Part shown: one piece after another, positions 49,145-60,755 of the stretch
Layout of the letters: each line of letters begins with the position of its first letter
Numbering within the stretch: the first letter of the stretch is position 1
Assembly (NCBI RefSeq): GCF_014066305.1
Contig: NW_023501044.1
Span: 558,001-622,000, forward strand
Source: Letharia columbiana
Lineage: Eukaryota; Ascomycota; Lecanoromycetes; Lecanorales; Parmeliaceae
Length of the DNA: 64,000 nucleotides
Direction of reading: 5' to 3'
Made by a program: the position numbers and the translations under genes
Notes under the pieces: model-generated
Database searches by the model: none
What the model saw: only the letters and a program-made list of their open reading frames with translations
What the model was told of the DNA's origin: nothing

Positions 49145-52100
49145 ATGTCCGACAAAGGTGCAGAGGGGTAAGTCCTCCCTCACAGCATTCCAGCACAACA
49201 TATTTTGCAGCCAAGTTGGACTGACCGGACCTCGACTCAGCCATAAGCGCTCCAAATCTGCTCTGGCCAAGTCGCTGCTTCACCGAGACAAATCGAAGAG
49301 TATCGACACCGACGGCGAGTCTAGTATTGCAGGTTCCGAGGCCGGCTCCGAACCCCCCTCTCCTACGATAGGCGCCCCGTCAAGCCACCACTCCTTTGGA
49401 GGCCTTCGATCTTCTCGTCACAAAGCGAAGACATCGAGCGGTGTTGCTGGTATGGACATCTCAAGTCCCAGCACCGCTGCTTTGACTCGAGACGCTGCTG
49501 CTAAACAACAAGACACTGGCCCTACGATCCAGCAATCCGTCCGAATGTTCAAGTTGTTTGAGATTCTACGAAGTGGAGACAGTGCAGCAATTGCCAAAGC
49601 TGTCACCGAAACATCTACTATGCCCACCATCAGCGAGGATGCGGAGAAGGGTGCAGCAGCTGGGACAGGGACCTTGGATGGTACAACGATCCTACACTTA
49701 GCCATCCAGTGTGCCGATCCCTCTGTGGTTGAGCAGATATTATCTGTTGCCAAGACTACGCCAGGAGCTAGCATAGATATCAATGCCCGAGATCGTGATG
49801 GGAACACCCCACTTCATCTCGCTTCTATGCTTGGACGGCCTACCACTGTACGCCTACTACTAGACCAAGCAGATGTCAATGATTCTCTCCTGAACTACCA
49901 AAGCCGCTCTGCTTTAGACCTTGCTAAGACACCAGACATCTTTCAGCAGTTACAACTTTCTCGCTCATTGTTCGTCGATACCACTGTCAAAGACATCCAG
50001 AAGCTCGTCAGCAAGCAAAACTATGATCAGCTCCAAGCTACCCTTCAGGACTCACGTGTTGAGACTGTCCTTGACGTCAATGGTGGAGAGCTTGCAACAG
50101 ATCCCAGTACTGTTGAAAGTGGAGGCACACTACTACATGAAGCCGCGCGCAAAAGGGATACCACGCTGATACAGTTGCTGCTAATGCACGGAGCCGACCC
50201 TTTTCGTCGAGACCGCAGGGGCAAACTCCCTCAAGACGTCACAAAAGATGACAGGACACGAAGTATCCTAAGAAAGTCGCCTGCTGCAGCTGCAGCTCAG
50301 AGAGGCATCCAAGAGAAAGCAATCCTAGGTAGCGGTTCGGCTCAAACCCCAGATAACGCGCCTGGCGGGAAGGACGCTCGAGAGATGAAAGGCTACTTGA
50401 AGAAGTGGACAAATTACACAAGTGGATATAAGTTGAGATGGTTCGTCTTGGAGGATGGGGTGCTAAGTTATTATAAGCATCAGGATGACGCTGGCTCAGC
50501 GTGTCGTGGAGCCATCAACATGCGCATTGCCAAACTCTATATGGACCCCAAAGACAAGACCAATTTTGAGATACAGGGAAAATCATCCGTTAAGTATCAT
50601 CTCAAAGCAAACCATGTCGTGGAAGCCAAGAGGTGGTTTTGGGCACTGAATAATGCGATTCAGTGGACCAAAGACGAAGCTAAAGAGACTGAGAGGCAGA
50701 AACAACGAAAGGAAGGGATGCTACGCCAAGCTAAAGCGGGACAATTGCCACAGCTCGCGGATGAATCGAAGGAGCTCGGAACAACAGATGCATCTAGGCT
50801 TAGCGGCAAAGGTCTTGCCCCTGCCACCGCAGTGGGTGTTCCTCTTACAGCGTCTTCATCACGATTATCATTCCAAGAGTCCACGTACGGGGATGAAGAG
50901 GGCTCAATGTACGATTCGTACGAACCCGGCGCTGCGGACAGGGAACTAGCCCGTTCAGTAAGGGGTGCACAGACCACCACAATCGCGGGTGACCTGGACG
51001 ACGAGGAAGAATATGGAGATGACGCGAGTGATCACGAGATCCAACCTCTTAGCAAGGACGCGTTCAATATCACTGCCCACTCAGCCAGTCTCCAGCTAAG
51101 GCTTCTTGCCCAAGTTTCGGCAGCGCTGCAAGCGGAAGGCTCTAAAGATCACGCCGTTTCGATCTCTGATTCTACGGTCAAACAGGCTCTTTCGACCTAT
51201 GAATCTGCAGTTGCTAGTCTCCAAGGCCTGGTTGGTGACCTGCTTAAGATCTCTCGTGACCGGGATGCGTACTGGCAATACAGGTTAGATCGGGAAGCAG
51301 ATGTGCGAAGGCTATGGGAAGATAGTATGGTACGTAAATATCAAGGCAAACTCTTCGTGGTAGAGCCAGCTTGGGTCGCAATGCATTTTAGGAGCAGAAT
51401 TAAGGGACCTCGCTCCTTCGCGCTCCTTGAGGTTGGAGTCTTTTATGCGAAGTGAAACGCTGACCCTGTAATCTTCACAGGCCCGGGTCGCAAAGGAGCA
51501 GGAAGAGCTTGAGGGCCGCATTGGCGAGTCAGAAGAGAAACGAAAACGAACGAAGCGAGCCCTGAAAGAGGCTTTGGAAGGGACTTCAGACTCTGTTGCG
51601 CCAAGCAGAGGCATGTCTCAAGACGAAGGTCAAATTTCAGCAACCCTCGAAAATATTCAACTCGGCCAACGAAGCCCTGCTCGTCCTCGTACAAAATCGA
51701 TTGGCTTCAGAGACCAAGGGAGGAGGAAGTCTACAATTGCAGATCTCACGAATCTCTCCGATTCAGATTCCGATGAAGACGAGGAATTTTTCGATGCTGT
51801 AGATGCGGGGGAGGTGGAAGTCATAGATGTGATGCCACCGTCGAGTCCGCTAGCCCTTCCTGAGGACGATGCAACAGATCAGAAAACTTCCGAAGATGGA
51901 GATCTGCGTGAGAAAAAGTTGGCAGATATCAAGGCCTCGTTCAAAGGATACGAAGATCCCATCCGCAAACGATTCAAGATGGAAGCTGACAATAGACCAA
52001 AAATCTCTCTCTGGGTGGGTACATCTTCAGACTGTCATTTCATGAGCCACTGACATGAAGCTAGGGCATTCTCAAATCCATGATTGGAAAAGACATGACC

Positions 52101-53418
52101 AAAATGACACTACCGGTGTCCTTCAACGAGCCAACTTCCTTATTGCAACGGGTGACAGAAGATATGGTCTGTCCCTTCCTTTCCCTTTCATTTCGAAATC
52201 CTTCATGACCGCCACGGTATGGGCAGCAAGACCACGTTTTGGCAGCAGAACCAGGGATCCTACCCTTTTTACACATTTCTCGTGAGCCTGATCATTGTCT
52301 TGAAAATGGATATGCTGACCTTTAGATCTTCGCAGGAATACACCGATCTATTGGACACGGCAGCTGATCGAGCCGACTCGACCGAGCGCATGGTCTACGT
52401 TGCAGCGTTCGCCGCGAGTGAATATGCATCAACCATTGGCCGTGTTGCCAAACCTTTCAATCCGTTGCTCGGTGAGACTTATGAATATGTGAGACCAGAC
52501 AAGGGCTACCGCTTCTTCATCGAACAAGTCAGCCATCATCCACCCATTGGCGCAGCGTGGGCTGAAGCGCCGAAATGGGACTACTATGGCGAATCAGCAG
52601 TCAAGTCCAAATTCTACGGCAAGTCCTTTGATATCAACCCCCTCGGCACCTGGTTCCTCAAACTCCGCCCTACAACTGGTGGTGAAGAGCTTTACACCTG
52701 GAAAAAGGTTACCTCCTCCGTGATCGGCATCATCACCGGCTCACCCACAGTCGACAACTACGGCCCCATGGAAATCAAGAACTGGAGCACCGGCGAAGTC
52801 TGCACGCTCGATTTTAAGCCTCGGGGCTGGAAAGCATCATCGGCGTATCAGGTCAACGGCAAAGTGACAGGCAAGGATGGCAAGACAAAGTGGAGCATCG
52901 GTGGTCGGTGGAACGACAAGATCTATGCTCGCTTGACCCCAGGCTTCGAAGATTCAGAGCTCAAACCTGGCAAGTCCCACGAACCAGGCTCCAATCAAGC
53001 CTTCCTGGTCTGGGAAGCCCACCCGCGTCCCCCAAATATCCCATTCAACCTAACCCCCTTCGTCGTAACATTCCAAAACCTCCCTCCCAACCTCCGGCCC
53101 TACCTCCCGCCCACCGATACCCGTCTTCGCCCCGATCAGCGCGCTATGGAAGACGGCGAGTACGACGTCGCTGCTACCGAGAAGAATCGGGTAGAAGAGA
53201 AGCAGAGGGCTAAGAGGAGGGAGAGAGAGGCTAGGGGAGAGGAATTTGTGCCGAAGTGGTTCAGTAAGGGGAGGTGTGAGGTTACTGGGGAGGAATATTG
53301 GGTCACTAATGGGCGATATTGGAGGGTGAGGGATGAGGTGGGGAGTGGCAGTGGGAGGTGGGAGCAGGTAGGGGTTGACGACATCTTTGGGAAGGATGAG
53401 GAGGAGAAGGAGAGGTAA
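49145..53418 (+). CDS. OSH1: Osh1/Osh2-type oxysterol-binding protein (ankyrin-PH-FFAT-ORD)
   Basis: Five exons (49145-49167, 49211-51329, 51481-52014, 52065-52166, 52336-53418) give 1286 residues, the usual size of fungal long OSBPs. Order of parts: ankyrin repeats at about 165-345 ([20 protein letters not shown]); a PH domain at about 398-495 starting [20 protein letters not shown]; coiled coil just after the third splice; an acidic FFAT motif [11 protein letters not shown] (about 812-822) for VAP/Scs2 binding at the ER; and the sterol-binding domain from about 870, with the signature EQVSHHPP at 989-996. Exon joins are confirmed by family sequence running across them, such as [13 protein letters not shown] joined to EYTDLLDTA. 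It moves or senses sterol and PI4P at ER-Golgi or ER-vacuole contacts. Yeast has two close paralogues (Osh1, Osh2), so the symbol is approximate. Confidence 0.93.
51330..51480 (+). repeat. Introner-like intron in the OSBP gene
   Basis: A 151-nt intron with GTACGT donor, GGAGCAGAA at intron positions 62-70 and a CGCTGACCC branch. Length, donor and the position of the 9-base core agree with the introns in the MFS pseudogene. Confidence 0.45.
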
Positions 53419-53713
53419 AGATTTAACGATGGGTGAACAGTTGTCGTGAACCAAGGGTGGTTAACGATAGCAATAGCGCAGCATTTTTAAGTCATTCCTT
53501 GATGGACTATCGGTACAAGAATATGTTCACTGTCAATGCATGCTTTACAATCTCAAAGCAATTTATTGACGGTTCCTTATTTCCATGTCAGAATGCCTAC
53601 ATTCCTTCATGTACAGTATGGCACCTCGGCATTCTCACACTTTTTCTTCTCGGCAGTCTGATCCCTCACATTCTCTTCTTCCCCCTCTCTTTACTTATCC
53701 ATCTCATCCATCA
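53419..53713. other. Convergent 3' intergenic region
   Basis: A spacer of 295 bases between convergent genes; no gene. Frames on the plus strand beyond it are antisense to the coiled-coil gene. Confidence 0.4.
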
Positions 53714-55399
53714 TCACACCCGCCCCGGCGCACTAATGTCCCTTCTCAACTCTGCAACGTCCACCATCCTCTTCCTCGGCGTCCCATTCCCTGCAGCTAT
53801 ACTCCTTGCCCTACCTCTCCTCTGTCGAATCTGCTCCAAGGCGTCCTCTCTGCTGATTCCTCCTGGCGTAGCTGGCGCAGGGGTGAAAGGTAGGTCATCT
53901 TTCAGAGGTATGGTGACTGTTTTGGTGTAGCTGATGGTTCGTGGTGGAGGGATGGGAAGCGGACGAGGCGTATGGGGGAAGGTGAAAGAGGGTGTTGGTT
54001 CGATGGGAGATGTGTGGAGGCTTGGGAGGTTGGTGGCTTGTGGTGTTGACTGGGGAGCTTGTATAGAGGGTTTGGGTGTCTCTTGGGTGGGAGGAGAGAA
54101 GGAGGGTTTGATTGGTGACGGCACTTTGTAGAACGTACCTGTAGTTGGGGAGAAGTTGAGAAGATCTTGGTCCGTATTTTCACGCTGTAAAGAGGGTTGT
54201 CGCGGTGGTGTGGATGGTGGTTGATCTTGTGCTGATGCTGGGATTGGTTGAACAATGTGTTCTGGAAGTGATTCTGTGACTGGTTGTGGTGCAGGCTTTT
54301 CAAGTTCCCCTGCGATCTTAGATGCTATCTCCACCATTTGCGTAGCCAAAGTATCGTCGTGGACGTATTGGATTCCCTGTCTCTGAGCAATGCGGCAGGA
54401 GCAGCATTGGAATTGGCATTCCATTTTCATGAAGTTGATTTGGTCGTCTGCTCGAAGCCTCATCCGCTTCTCCATCCTCAGCTGGTCCTTCACTGATTCA
54501 AGCTGGTCCTGTGATCGAGGGGCTTCCGGATCCACATTCTCCTTCATGCTCTCGCTTCTTCGGCTTCGCTTTCTTGGTGAGGCAAAGTTCTCTCCATCTG
54601 TGGACAGCGGCAGAGCGATAGCTCCCTCAACTACTGGCCTAGCGGCCTCCTCATCTATTAGGCTAGTCTTCAATGTGTCCCGCTCCTTCTCAATTATCTT
54701 GTCCTGCTGCTTCTGCTTCTCCATCTCTTCTTGCAGCTCAACGAGCTGGTGCTGGGCAGCAAAAGTCTCTTGCTCTCTTGTATTGACCTTCCGTCTCTGC
54801 ACATCGACCTCTTCCCTCATCAAGGTGTATTTGTTTCTGGTAGACTTCAATTCTTCTTGCAGCTTCACCAGTGCGCTGGATGACTTGAAAGCTTCTTTTC
54901 TCGCCCTTCGAACTTCCTTTTCGTAGATTGTTTGTGCATGGGCCTGCGTCTCTTTGGATCCTTGTAGCTCCTCCTGTTGTCTCGATCAGCGGAATCTTTC
55001 CGTAATGGTCGTCTACCCTACCATCACACCCTCCAGCCTCTCGCCGACCTTCCTTTCTCTCGCTCTCCCTTCTTCCACATCCTGTCTCAATAGCCTGTTC
55101 TCCTCTCTCAGCCTTCTCGTCTCACTTTCAGCTTCCTCGCGCCCTAAGACAGCCCGTTTAAGGGCAGCCTCACTATCCTTTCTTCTTTGTGCAGCCTCCT
55201 TGCTCAAATTGTTGAACTGTGCAACTTTGCCTTGAACATCTGAGTTGCCGCGCGAGTGTACGATAAAAGGATCATTCTGTATGTTGGAGATGGAAGGTAG
55301 CGATGGCGATTGCGGGAGTTGTAGTCTGTTTGCGCGCTCTGGCGAGACGGGAAAAAGAGGAGTACCAGGGGAGGCTGGGAACCTGAAGACTGGATCCAT
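53714..55399 (-). CDS. Coiled-coil protein of unknown function
   Basis: Two exons (55399-55022 and 54973-53714, minus strand) with a 48-nt phase-0 intron give 545 residues. The first in-frame ATG gives MDPVFRFPASPGTPLFPVSP; the frame is open upstream but only from a TTG. Residues about 50-240 are heptad-rich (REEAESETRRLREENRLLRQ, MREEVDVQRRKVNTREQET), a long parallel coiled coil. A short Cys-rich stretch, CQFQCCSCRIAQRQG, lies near 315-330. The remaining 200 residues are Pro/Ser/Thr-rich with SP and TP sites, and the C-terminus ends with a basic block (RQRRGRARS, TPRKRM) and RRDISAPGRV. This looks like a cytoskeletal or spindle-pole-type scaffold with CDK-like sites, but I do not recognise the family. 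Confidence 0.75.
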
Positions 55400-56087
55400 G
55401 CGATTCGATTGGCAAGTTCGGATCCTTGTGTACTGTAGACTGAAATGCAAGTCGCGGAGAAGGAGAGAAACAAATAAGGCGTGCCGGACCTAGCCCTAGC
55501 CCTAGTATAATCCTGGAGTGCGTTGCCCAGGGCAGCGCCCGCTTCACGCTAATGCACTGCGCCTAATTCGGCAATAATCTTTTTCATCTTGGGACGTGAT
55601 ACCTACATGTACTTAGACACGATCCCTGGCCCCACCCCCCTACCACCACACTTTTGAACTGGGGGTCTAAGGCACAGCTTCCAGGTACTGTCTCCGGGCT
55701 TGCGCAGTCGAGGGTGTTTCAATGCCTGTGTATCTTGCAAGCTACCTCTACCTTCATAGTGCGTTATTCGTGAACAGGATCCTCCCTCCCTTCGGACGCC
55801 TTAGGGGGTAGAATGTCTTCACCTATCGTACCCAAAAGATGAGAGTGGTGTACATGTATCAGGGTCCCTTCATTTTGACATTTTCAATTTTTATGTGAGA
55901 TGGTGAGACGTTGAATGTATAGATTGAAATACCTGAAGCCCTAAAGATATTCCAAAAGTATAGAAATATGACCAGAGAAAATGAAAGCCCGAACCCACGC
56001 TCCAAATCAAGGACAACTCCAGTGGCATGAGGCTTTCCATTGCAATCCCCTGATTCAACCCACCCGCGTCCGGTCAGACTGCAAGTA
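55400..56087. other. Intergenic region between two minus-strand genes
   Basis: Holds the promoter of the coiled-coil gene (read leftward) and the 3' side of the next gene. A CTAGCC triplication near 55490 is telomere-like only by chance. Short frames are unsupported. Confidence 0.4.
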
Positions 56088-58505
56088 TCATGCCTTCAGC
56101 CATTTTTCCCTTCGGTCAGTCCAATCTTTATCATCATCCCCCTCGTCTCTGGCTCTCTTTTCTTTATTCGCCTTCTGAAGCTTGAGCTTCCTGAACCTAC
56201 ACTTTTTCTCTTTGTCTTTCACATCCTCGATCTCCAATGACCTCGTTCTTCTTGGCGCTGCCAGAACTTTCAGCTCGATCTCTCCCTCGCTTTCATCCTC
56301 CGATTTCATCGACGGTTGATCATTGATAGACGCGGATCGGCCATCTTGAGGTGGACTCGTGGTCGTCGTTTGCAGCTGCGAGTGCGTCCGCCGAGACTTG
56401 GGAGCGAGCGTGGTACGAGGTGATGTTCCTGGCGTATCTGCCATGCAGACGTCTTGATTACGGTACTTACCATCTACCGTTCCCTCAACCCCCTCAATTC
56501 CAAATCCCACCCTTCTCGATCGGTCCAAGTTCCACTCCGGTATCTTTAACTCAGGACCCTGGCGTCGAGATTTCTTGTGCGCCTGTACAATGTCCTGACC
56601 GAGACTCTGACCATCGTCGGGTTCGTCTCTGTTTCTTTTCGTCCCATGAGCCTGGTGTGGACTAGATACCGCTGACGGTTGATGTGTTTGCGGAAGACTG
56701 GGCTCGGATTGACTACAATCCGGCTGCTCATCCTCTTCGATCACGTCCACAAAATCAGCACGATAAGACCTTCCAGTCTTGGGATTGGGCTTGAGCTGAT
56801 TCTGGTTTCTGTGCCTCCTCGAAAATTCTCTCAACTCAGCCTCCTTGCTGAGGTCAAATAGATGCCGGGTGAGATTCGCGCCCTCGTATCCTGCTCTATC
56901 CTCCCTATTTTTCCGAAGATTTATGCGGCCTCGTCCCCCGTAGTGCAATTTTGTGACGGCGAGCTGGTGGCCCAAAGTTCCCTTATATGGAAGACTCTGT
57001 GGATCGTAGTGAGAGCAGCCACTCGTTTGCTGGTCTGGACAGCGTGCAACCCACGGATTCCCACCAACTCCGCGTCTCGCATTCGCGCAACATTGACTTA
57101 CGAAATCTTCAATTACCCTTATCTCTTCGTTAAGAGTAAAAACAAATCTGTTCCTTCTCCCTTTCTCTTTCCGTGTATCGCGACCTTTAGCGGAGACGTT
57201 CAACTTCGCGCATATCTCTGTGAAATTGCAGTAGCGCTCGATGCAGTATAGATGATAATAAGCCGCATTCAGAAATGGGTCGTGGTCGGGATACTGTACG
57301 GAAAGCTCGTCTACTACGATGAGTAGCTGACCTTGATTGATTGTACGCATCGGGCAACCTTGGAAGCGACACTTCAATCCGCTTGGGAACCTCTTGGCAG
57401 ATGAGGCTGGAGTTTTATGAACCCTAAGCCTCAGGGGGCTCTCCTTCAGATTGCGCTGACCTTGATGTAGGACGTGAGTGAATAAGTAGCGATTGATCTC
57501 CTCTGCGGAGTAAAGCCTGGACGGGTCCAACTCACCGTCTTTCGTATACTCGAAGATGCTCCACGTTTCTGGCGCTTGGTTTAAAGGCGTGTATAGGCTA
57601 TTCTCATTGTATTTTTTGTTTCGTTGGACCGGAGATCTATCAGACTGCTCTTGGGTTGCACCTTCCTGATAGCCTTTAAGGGGTCTGCGTGGGTTCGTCA
57701 GTACTGCTCGACTCTCGTTTTCAGGGTCCGGCTCACTGCTTCCTGTTAATGCCACGCGGCTTGCGCTAGAAGCTCCGTCCCAAGCAAGTCGTCTTGCCCT
57801 GTAATCCTGAATTGCACTGTTACCTGTTGAATGAGGTAGTTGTTGGGTATTGTACCCTACATCAGGAATCATAGCCGGTTGTATTCCCCTACCGATTAGC
57901 TGCAGACTCTGAAGAAAGTCCAAGCCCGGTGGACTATCTGGAAGCTCGAAATTACCTGGCGAAGAGATATGCGAAGAACGGTCCTCCGACTGTGTGGCTG
58001 ATGTGGCTGATCCAGCCAATATTTCATTCAAATTTTGCTCTGCGGCAGCGTCGTCATCGAAGTTGAATGGAAAGCCTGGCAGAGAATGGCTCTCGGGCTG
58101 TACAGCCGGTGCACCGAACACGGGTTCAAAAGATTTCTCCTCATGATTTTCGTCATCGAAGTCGTTCAGCTCCTGAGAGGCTTTCGCAGCATTGTCATTT
58201 ACCGCGAAAGGAAAGTAACTGTCCCAGTCGATATGGTCAGGATCATCGTCAAATTTGGGGTGGTCGACTAGATGATCAAGGTCAAGTCCAAATTCTAACG
58301 CGATAGCGGGGTTTAACTCGTCTTGCAAGCTGGCCTGAAACGGCATTTCTTTCGTACGATTTGTCCCGCTCTCCTGATGAACATCGACATCTGATGTTGT
58401 GGAGACTACGTTCTGAGTACGCGCTGGATCCAGATCAGAGGTATGGCCTGCCATGGTCGTACTGATTGCTGATATGGTGCTCTCTGCCATCTCGGATCTA
58501 ATCAT
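56088..58505 (-). CDS. Large uncharacterised fungal protein with a central Cys/His-rich region
   Basis: A single uninterrupted 805-codon frame on the minus strand; a second ATG five codons in is also usable. Residues 1-300 are acidic and Ser/Asp-rich (DDDPDHIDWDSYFPF). A structured centre at about 310-600 opens with LDPSRLYSAEEINRYLF and contains KCRFQGCPMRTINQGQ (about 375), YYHLYCIERYCNF (about 420) and CCANARRGVGGNPWVARCPD. Several conserved-looking Cys and His could bind zinc. The tail is basic and low in complexity (KKSRRQGPELK, RRTRSLEIEDVKDKEKKCRF), which suggests a nuclear protein. I do not know the family; a chromatin or DNA-binding role is only a guess from composition. No intron is needed. 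Confidence 0.8.
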   Translation of the reverse strand: MIRSEMAESTISAISTTMAGHTSDLDPARTQNVVSTTSDVDVHQESGTNRTKEMPFQASLQDELNPAIALEFGLDLDHLVDHPKFDDDPDHIDWDSYFPFAVNDNAAKASQELNDFDDENHEEKSFEPVFGAPAVQPESHSLPGFPFNFDDDAAAEQNLNEILAGSATSATQSEDRSSHISSPGNFELPDSPPGLDFLQSLQLIGRGIQPAMIPDVGYNTQQLPHSTGNSAIQDYRARRLAWDGASSASRVALTGSSEPDPENESRAVLTNPRRPLKGYQEGATQEQSDRSPVQRNKKYNENSLYTPLNQAPETWSIFEYTKDGELDPSRLYSAEEINRYLFTHVLHQGQRNLKESPLRLRVHKTPASSAKRFPSGLKCRFQGCPMRTINQGQLLIVVDELSVQYPDHDPFLNAAYYHLYCIERYCNFTEICAKLNVSAKGRDTRKEKGRRNRFVFTLNEEIRVIEDFVSQCCANARRGVGGNPWVARCPDQQTSGCSHYDPQSLPYKGTLGHQLAVTKLHYGGRGRINLRKNREDRAGYEGANLTRHLFDLSKEAELREFSRRHRNQNQLKPNPKTGRSYRADFVDVIEEDEQPDCSQSEPSLPQTHQPSAVSSPHQAHGTKRNRDEPDDGQSLGQDIVQAHKKSRRQGPELKIPEWNLDRSRRVGFGIEGVEGTVDGKYRNQDVCMADTPGTSPRTTLAPKSRRTHSQLQTTTTSPPQDGRSASINDQPSMKSEDESEGEIELKVLAAPRRTRSLEIEDVKDKEKKCRFRKLKLQKANKEKRARDEGDDDKDWTDRREKWLKA

Positions 58506-59463
58506 CGACCGAGGTTGGGGTTCTTCGTGGTGATGCCCTTCAGATGATGCAAGCGTTGCAGTCGTCAGATTGGTAGGTTGATAATGGCTTCGTCTGCAAC
58601 ATTGGCTTATTGTGTAGGAAGACCAGGAAGGTATACAGGCTGGAAAAACCAGAGGAGCCGGGGAGGTTACAGGACATCAGCCAATGCTCTTTTTGTGTCC
58701 ACAATCGACAAAGAAAGTCAATAATTGCATTGTACTTTGGAACAAAAGATACGAACAGGGGCTTCCGGCACGCGGTTGTGTGCTGAGATTAAAGCAGAGC
58801 TAGACAAAGATATGAAAGTAGAGCAACAAGGAACTATTCAATGGTTTCATTTCTACCAAGGGAGATGTCTCACTGCCATCATCGCTGCTAAAGATGTCCG
58901 TCCCAAAGCACTCACGTTATCTTTTCTAATGGTCTCGAGATCGTTGAACGTAGCTTGACATATTAAAATAAAGGGTCAAAAGACATGTATAGGGGGAACC
59001 TCGAAGGCTTCAAGTCTCAATACGGCGAGGTTGTTGGCAGGCGATGTGTCAACAGAAGTGACAGTCGAAGTGGTATGAACCCTTATAACATCGACAAATC
59101 CACACCGACCAGGAGGATTGTTTGCTGTTGAACGCTCATACCGGAGTAAGTTTCATCTGCGAATGACACCCTCTTTAGAGATGAAGCCTAAAATCGGCGT
59201 AGGAATATAAAAACACAAAATTCCAACGCCTCAAGGTGGAAGTTTTTCTGACGAGTTGCCTGCCAAATAGACCAGCGTTAAGACCGCCAATTCAAAATAG
59301 ATGTTAGATGTCAGAACGTTGAGACAGGCAGTCCAGAAAGGGTCTAATTCTCAACATCTCAGTCGCTCTCCTGTTGATGCTTCAGGGGATGTGACCTGCG
59401 TTTAGAGGCGTCGCGGAGCCGCCATCGGAATTTGGAGTCCATGATACTTGGAGGCAGCCAGTC
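58506..59463. other. Intergenic region
   Basis: About 960 bases upstream of the large minus-strand gene and downstream of the MFS pseudogene. A 77-codon frame at 58725-58958 has no recognisable content. No repeats were noted. Confidence 0.4.
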
Positions 59464-59489
59464 TCATCCCATGTTGGCTGAGTATTTGC

Positions 59490-59638
59490 CTATAAAGAAT
59501 CTGGGATCAGCATTTCTTCTCCAAAACAAAAATTCGAGCAACGGACGGCTCGAGGGGCAATGAAAGCTTCTTTTGCTCCCGGGACAAGTCTCGCTCGTAG
59601 AAATCGTCCGGAATAATGAGGAGTCGCTCCAAACGTAC
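59490..59638 (-). repeat. Introner-like intron E in the MFS pseudogene
   Basis: A 149-nt intron before the terminal exon KYSANMG. GACTTGTCCCGGGAGCAAAA at about position 49-68, then CTCGAGCC and TTTTGTTTTGGAGAAGAAAT, align with intron C (GACAAATTCCCGGAGCAGAA, CCCGAGCC and TTTTGCCTTGGAAAGCAAT). Confidence 0.6.
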
Positions 59639-59968
59639 CGCGCTTTCGAAGAGATTTTCCAAAGACAAAGAACAAATAAGGTATCGGAATCAGAAGTACC
59701 CCAAAGAAGGCGATGACACTTGAGACCCATGGAATGCCGAGATGGTGATACATGGGATTGACGAACAGTGGGAACGATGCCGCGAAGACCGATCGAAGGA
59801 AGGTGTTTGCCGCCACAGCACTCGCGGCATATTTCTGGAAAGTGTCTATCAAATAGTCCAGAGCGCTCTGAAAAATAGTGAAGAAGCCGAACCCCATCAT
59901 GGCGGCAGCAATACATGGGGCTACCCAAGTGGTATATCGACTAGATGTCCATCCGAAAAAGAAGAGAC

Positions 59969-60118
59969 CTGTGGAGATTTACGAGTCAGCATTTCTTCAA
60001 AGCAAACTCATAAGGATACAGACGACTCCGAGGTGCTTCAAGAGTCTTCTGCTACCGAAACAGGTGCAACCCGAAACACGATCCGAAATAGGAAGAACAG
60101 GCTCCGAAACGTACATAC
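59969..60118 (-). repeat. Introner-like intron D in the MFS pseudogene
   Basis: A 150-nt intron joining FFAGG to LFFFGWTSSR. It shares TTTCGGAG, TTCTTCCT, GTTGCA and GGTAGCAGAAG (position about 63) with intron C in the same order, and AAATGCTGACTCG at the branch. Confidence 0.65.
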
Positions 60119-60428
60119 CACCCGCAAAGAAGATGGATCCGAACATCATCGGAGGTAGGCGAGCTTCGGGGACAGCTTTGTTGCCGGCTGCGATAAAGCG
60201 GCGATTGTAGTAGCTCTGATTCAGCACATTCGCAGACCCCCCCCAGGAGGATACCAACGAAAAGGGCAAGGAAAGGCAGCGCGCCCACGAGCAATTTCTA
60301 GCCGCGTTCCTCCTCGAACTCAGTGGGGAATGCTGCAAGATTGGCATACAGAATACCGTAAACGAAGGAAGCGTACAATGCCACAGAGAAGCAAATCGGC
60401 GTCAACAGCACTTGGAAGGGTCGTACAC

Positions 60429-60583
60429 CTGCGCATATTTCGGAGTCAGCATTGCTTTCCAAGGCAAAACCCAGACTCGCAAGATAGGGCTCGGGAGTAG
60501 CAAAAGCCTTCTGCTCCGGGAATTTGTCTTGCAACTCCGAATTCGGCATTGAAAAGGAAGAAATTTCTCCGAAATGTACGAAC
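60429..60583 (-). repeat. Introner-like intron C in the MFS pseudogene
   Basis: A 155-nt intron joining KFG to VRPFQVLLTPICF. TTTCGGAG near the donor is fully complementary to CTCCGAAA at the branch. CCCGGAGCAGAAGGC starts at about intron position 65 and aligns with introns D and E across most of the length. Confidence 0.65.
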
Positions 60584-60615
60584 CAAATTTTAGGGCCATC
60601 TCTTTCAAGGAGACA

Positions 60616-60755
60616 CTGGACCAATTTCGCAGTCAGTGTTGCCTTTTTGAGCGGGTATATCGAGCCTTGGAACATGTATGGAGAACACAGACTCCCAAGA
60701 CATGTCCCAAGACTCAAACCAAAAGAGAAGAGATGGACTCCGAAAATACGTACAC
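60616..60755 (-). repeat. Introner-like intron B in the MFS pseudogene
   Basis: A 140-nt intron. TTTCGGAGTC lies close to the donor and GACTGCGAAA at the branch end, complementary at nine of ten positions. GACATGTCTTGGGAG at about intron position 50-64 resembles GACATGTTTCGCGAG in the monooxygenase intron. Confidence 0.5.

Noticed and set aside
49158..51455. Stand-alone ankyrin-PH protein of 765 codons
   Set aside because: The frame starts at a GTG-type codon and runs into an intron; splicing at 51330/51481 and beyond continues into the sterol-binding domain.
53433..54926. Plus-strand frames opposite the coiled-coil gene
   Set aside because: They are antisense shadows; the minus strand has a spliced 545-residue frame with clear heptads and a normal start.
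58725..58958. 77-codon frame in the intergenic region
   Set aside because: No recognisable motif, poor start context, and no neighbouring exon that would extend it.
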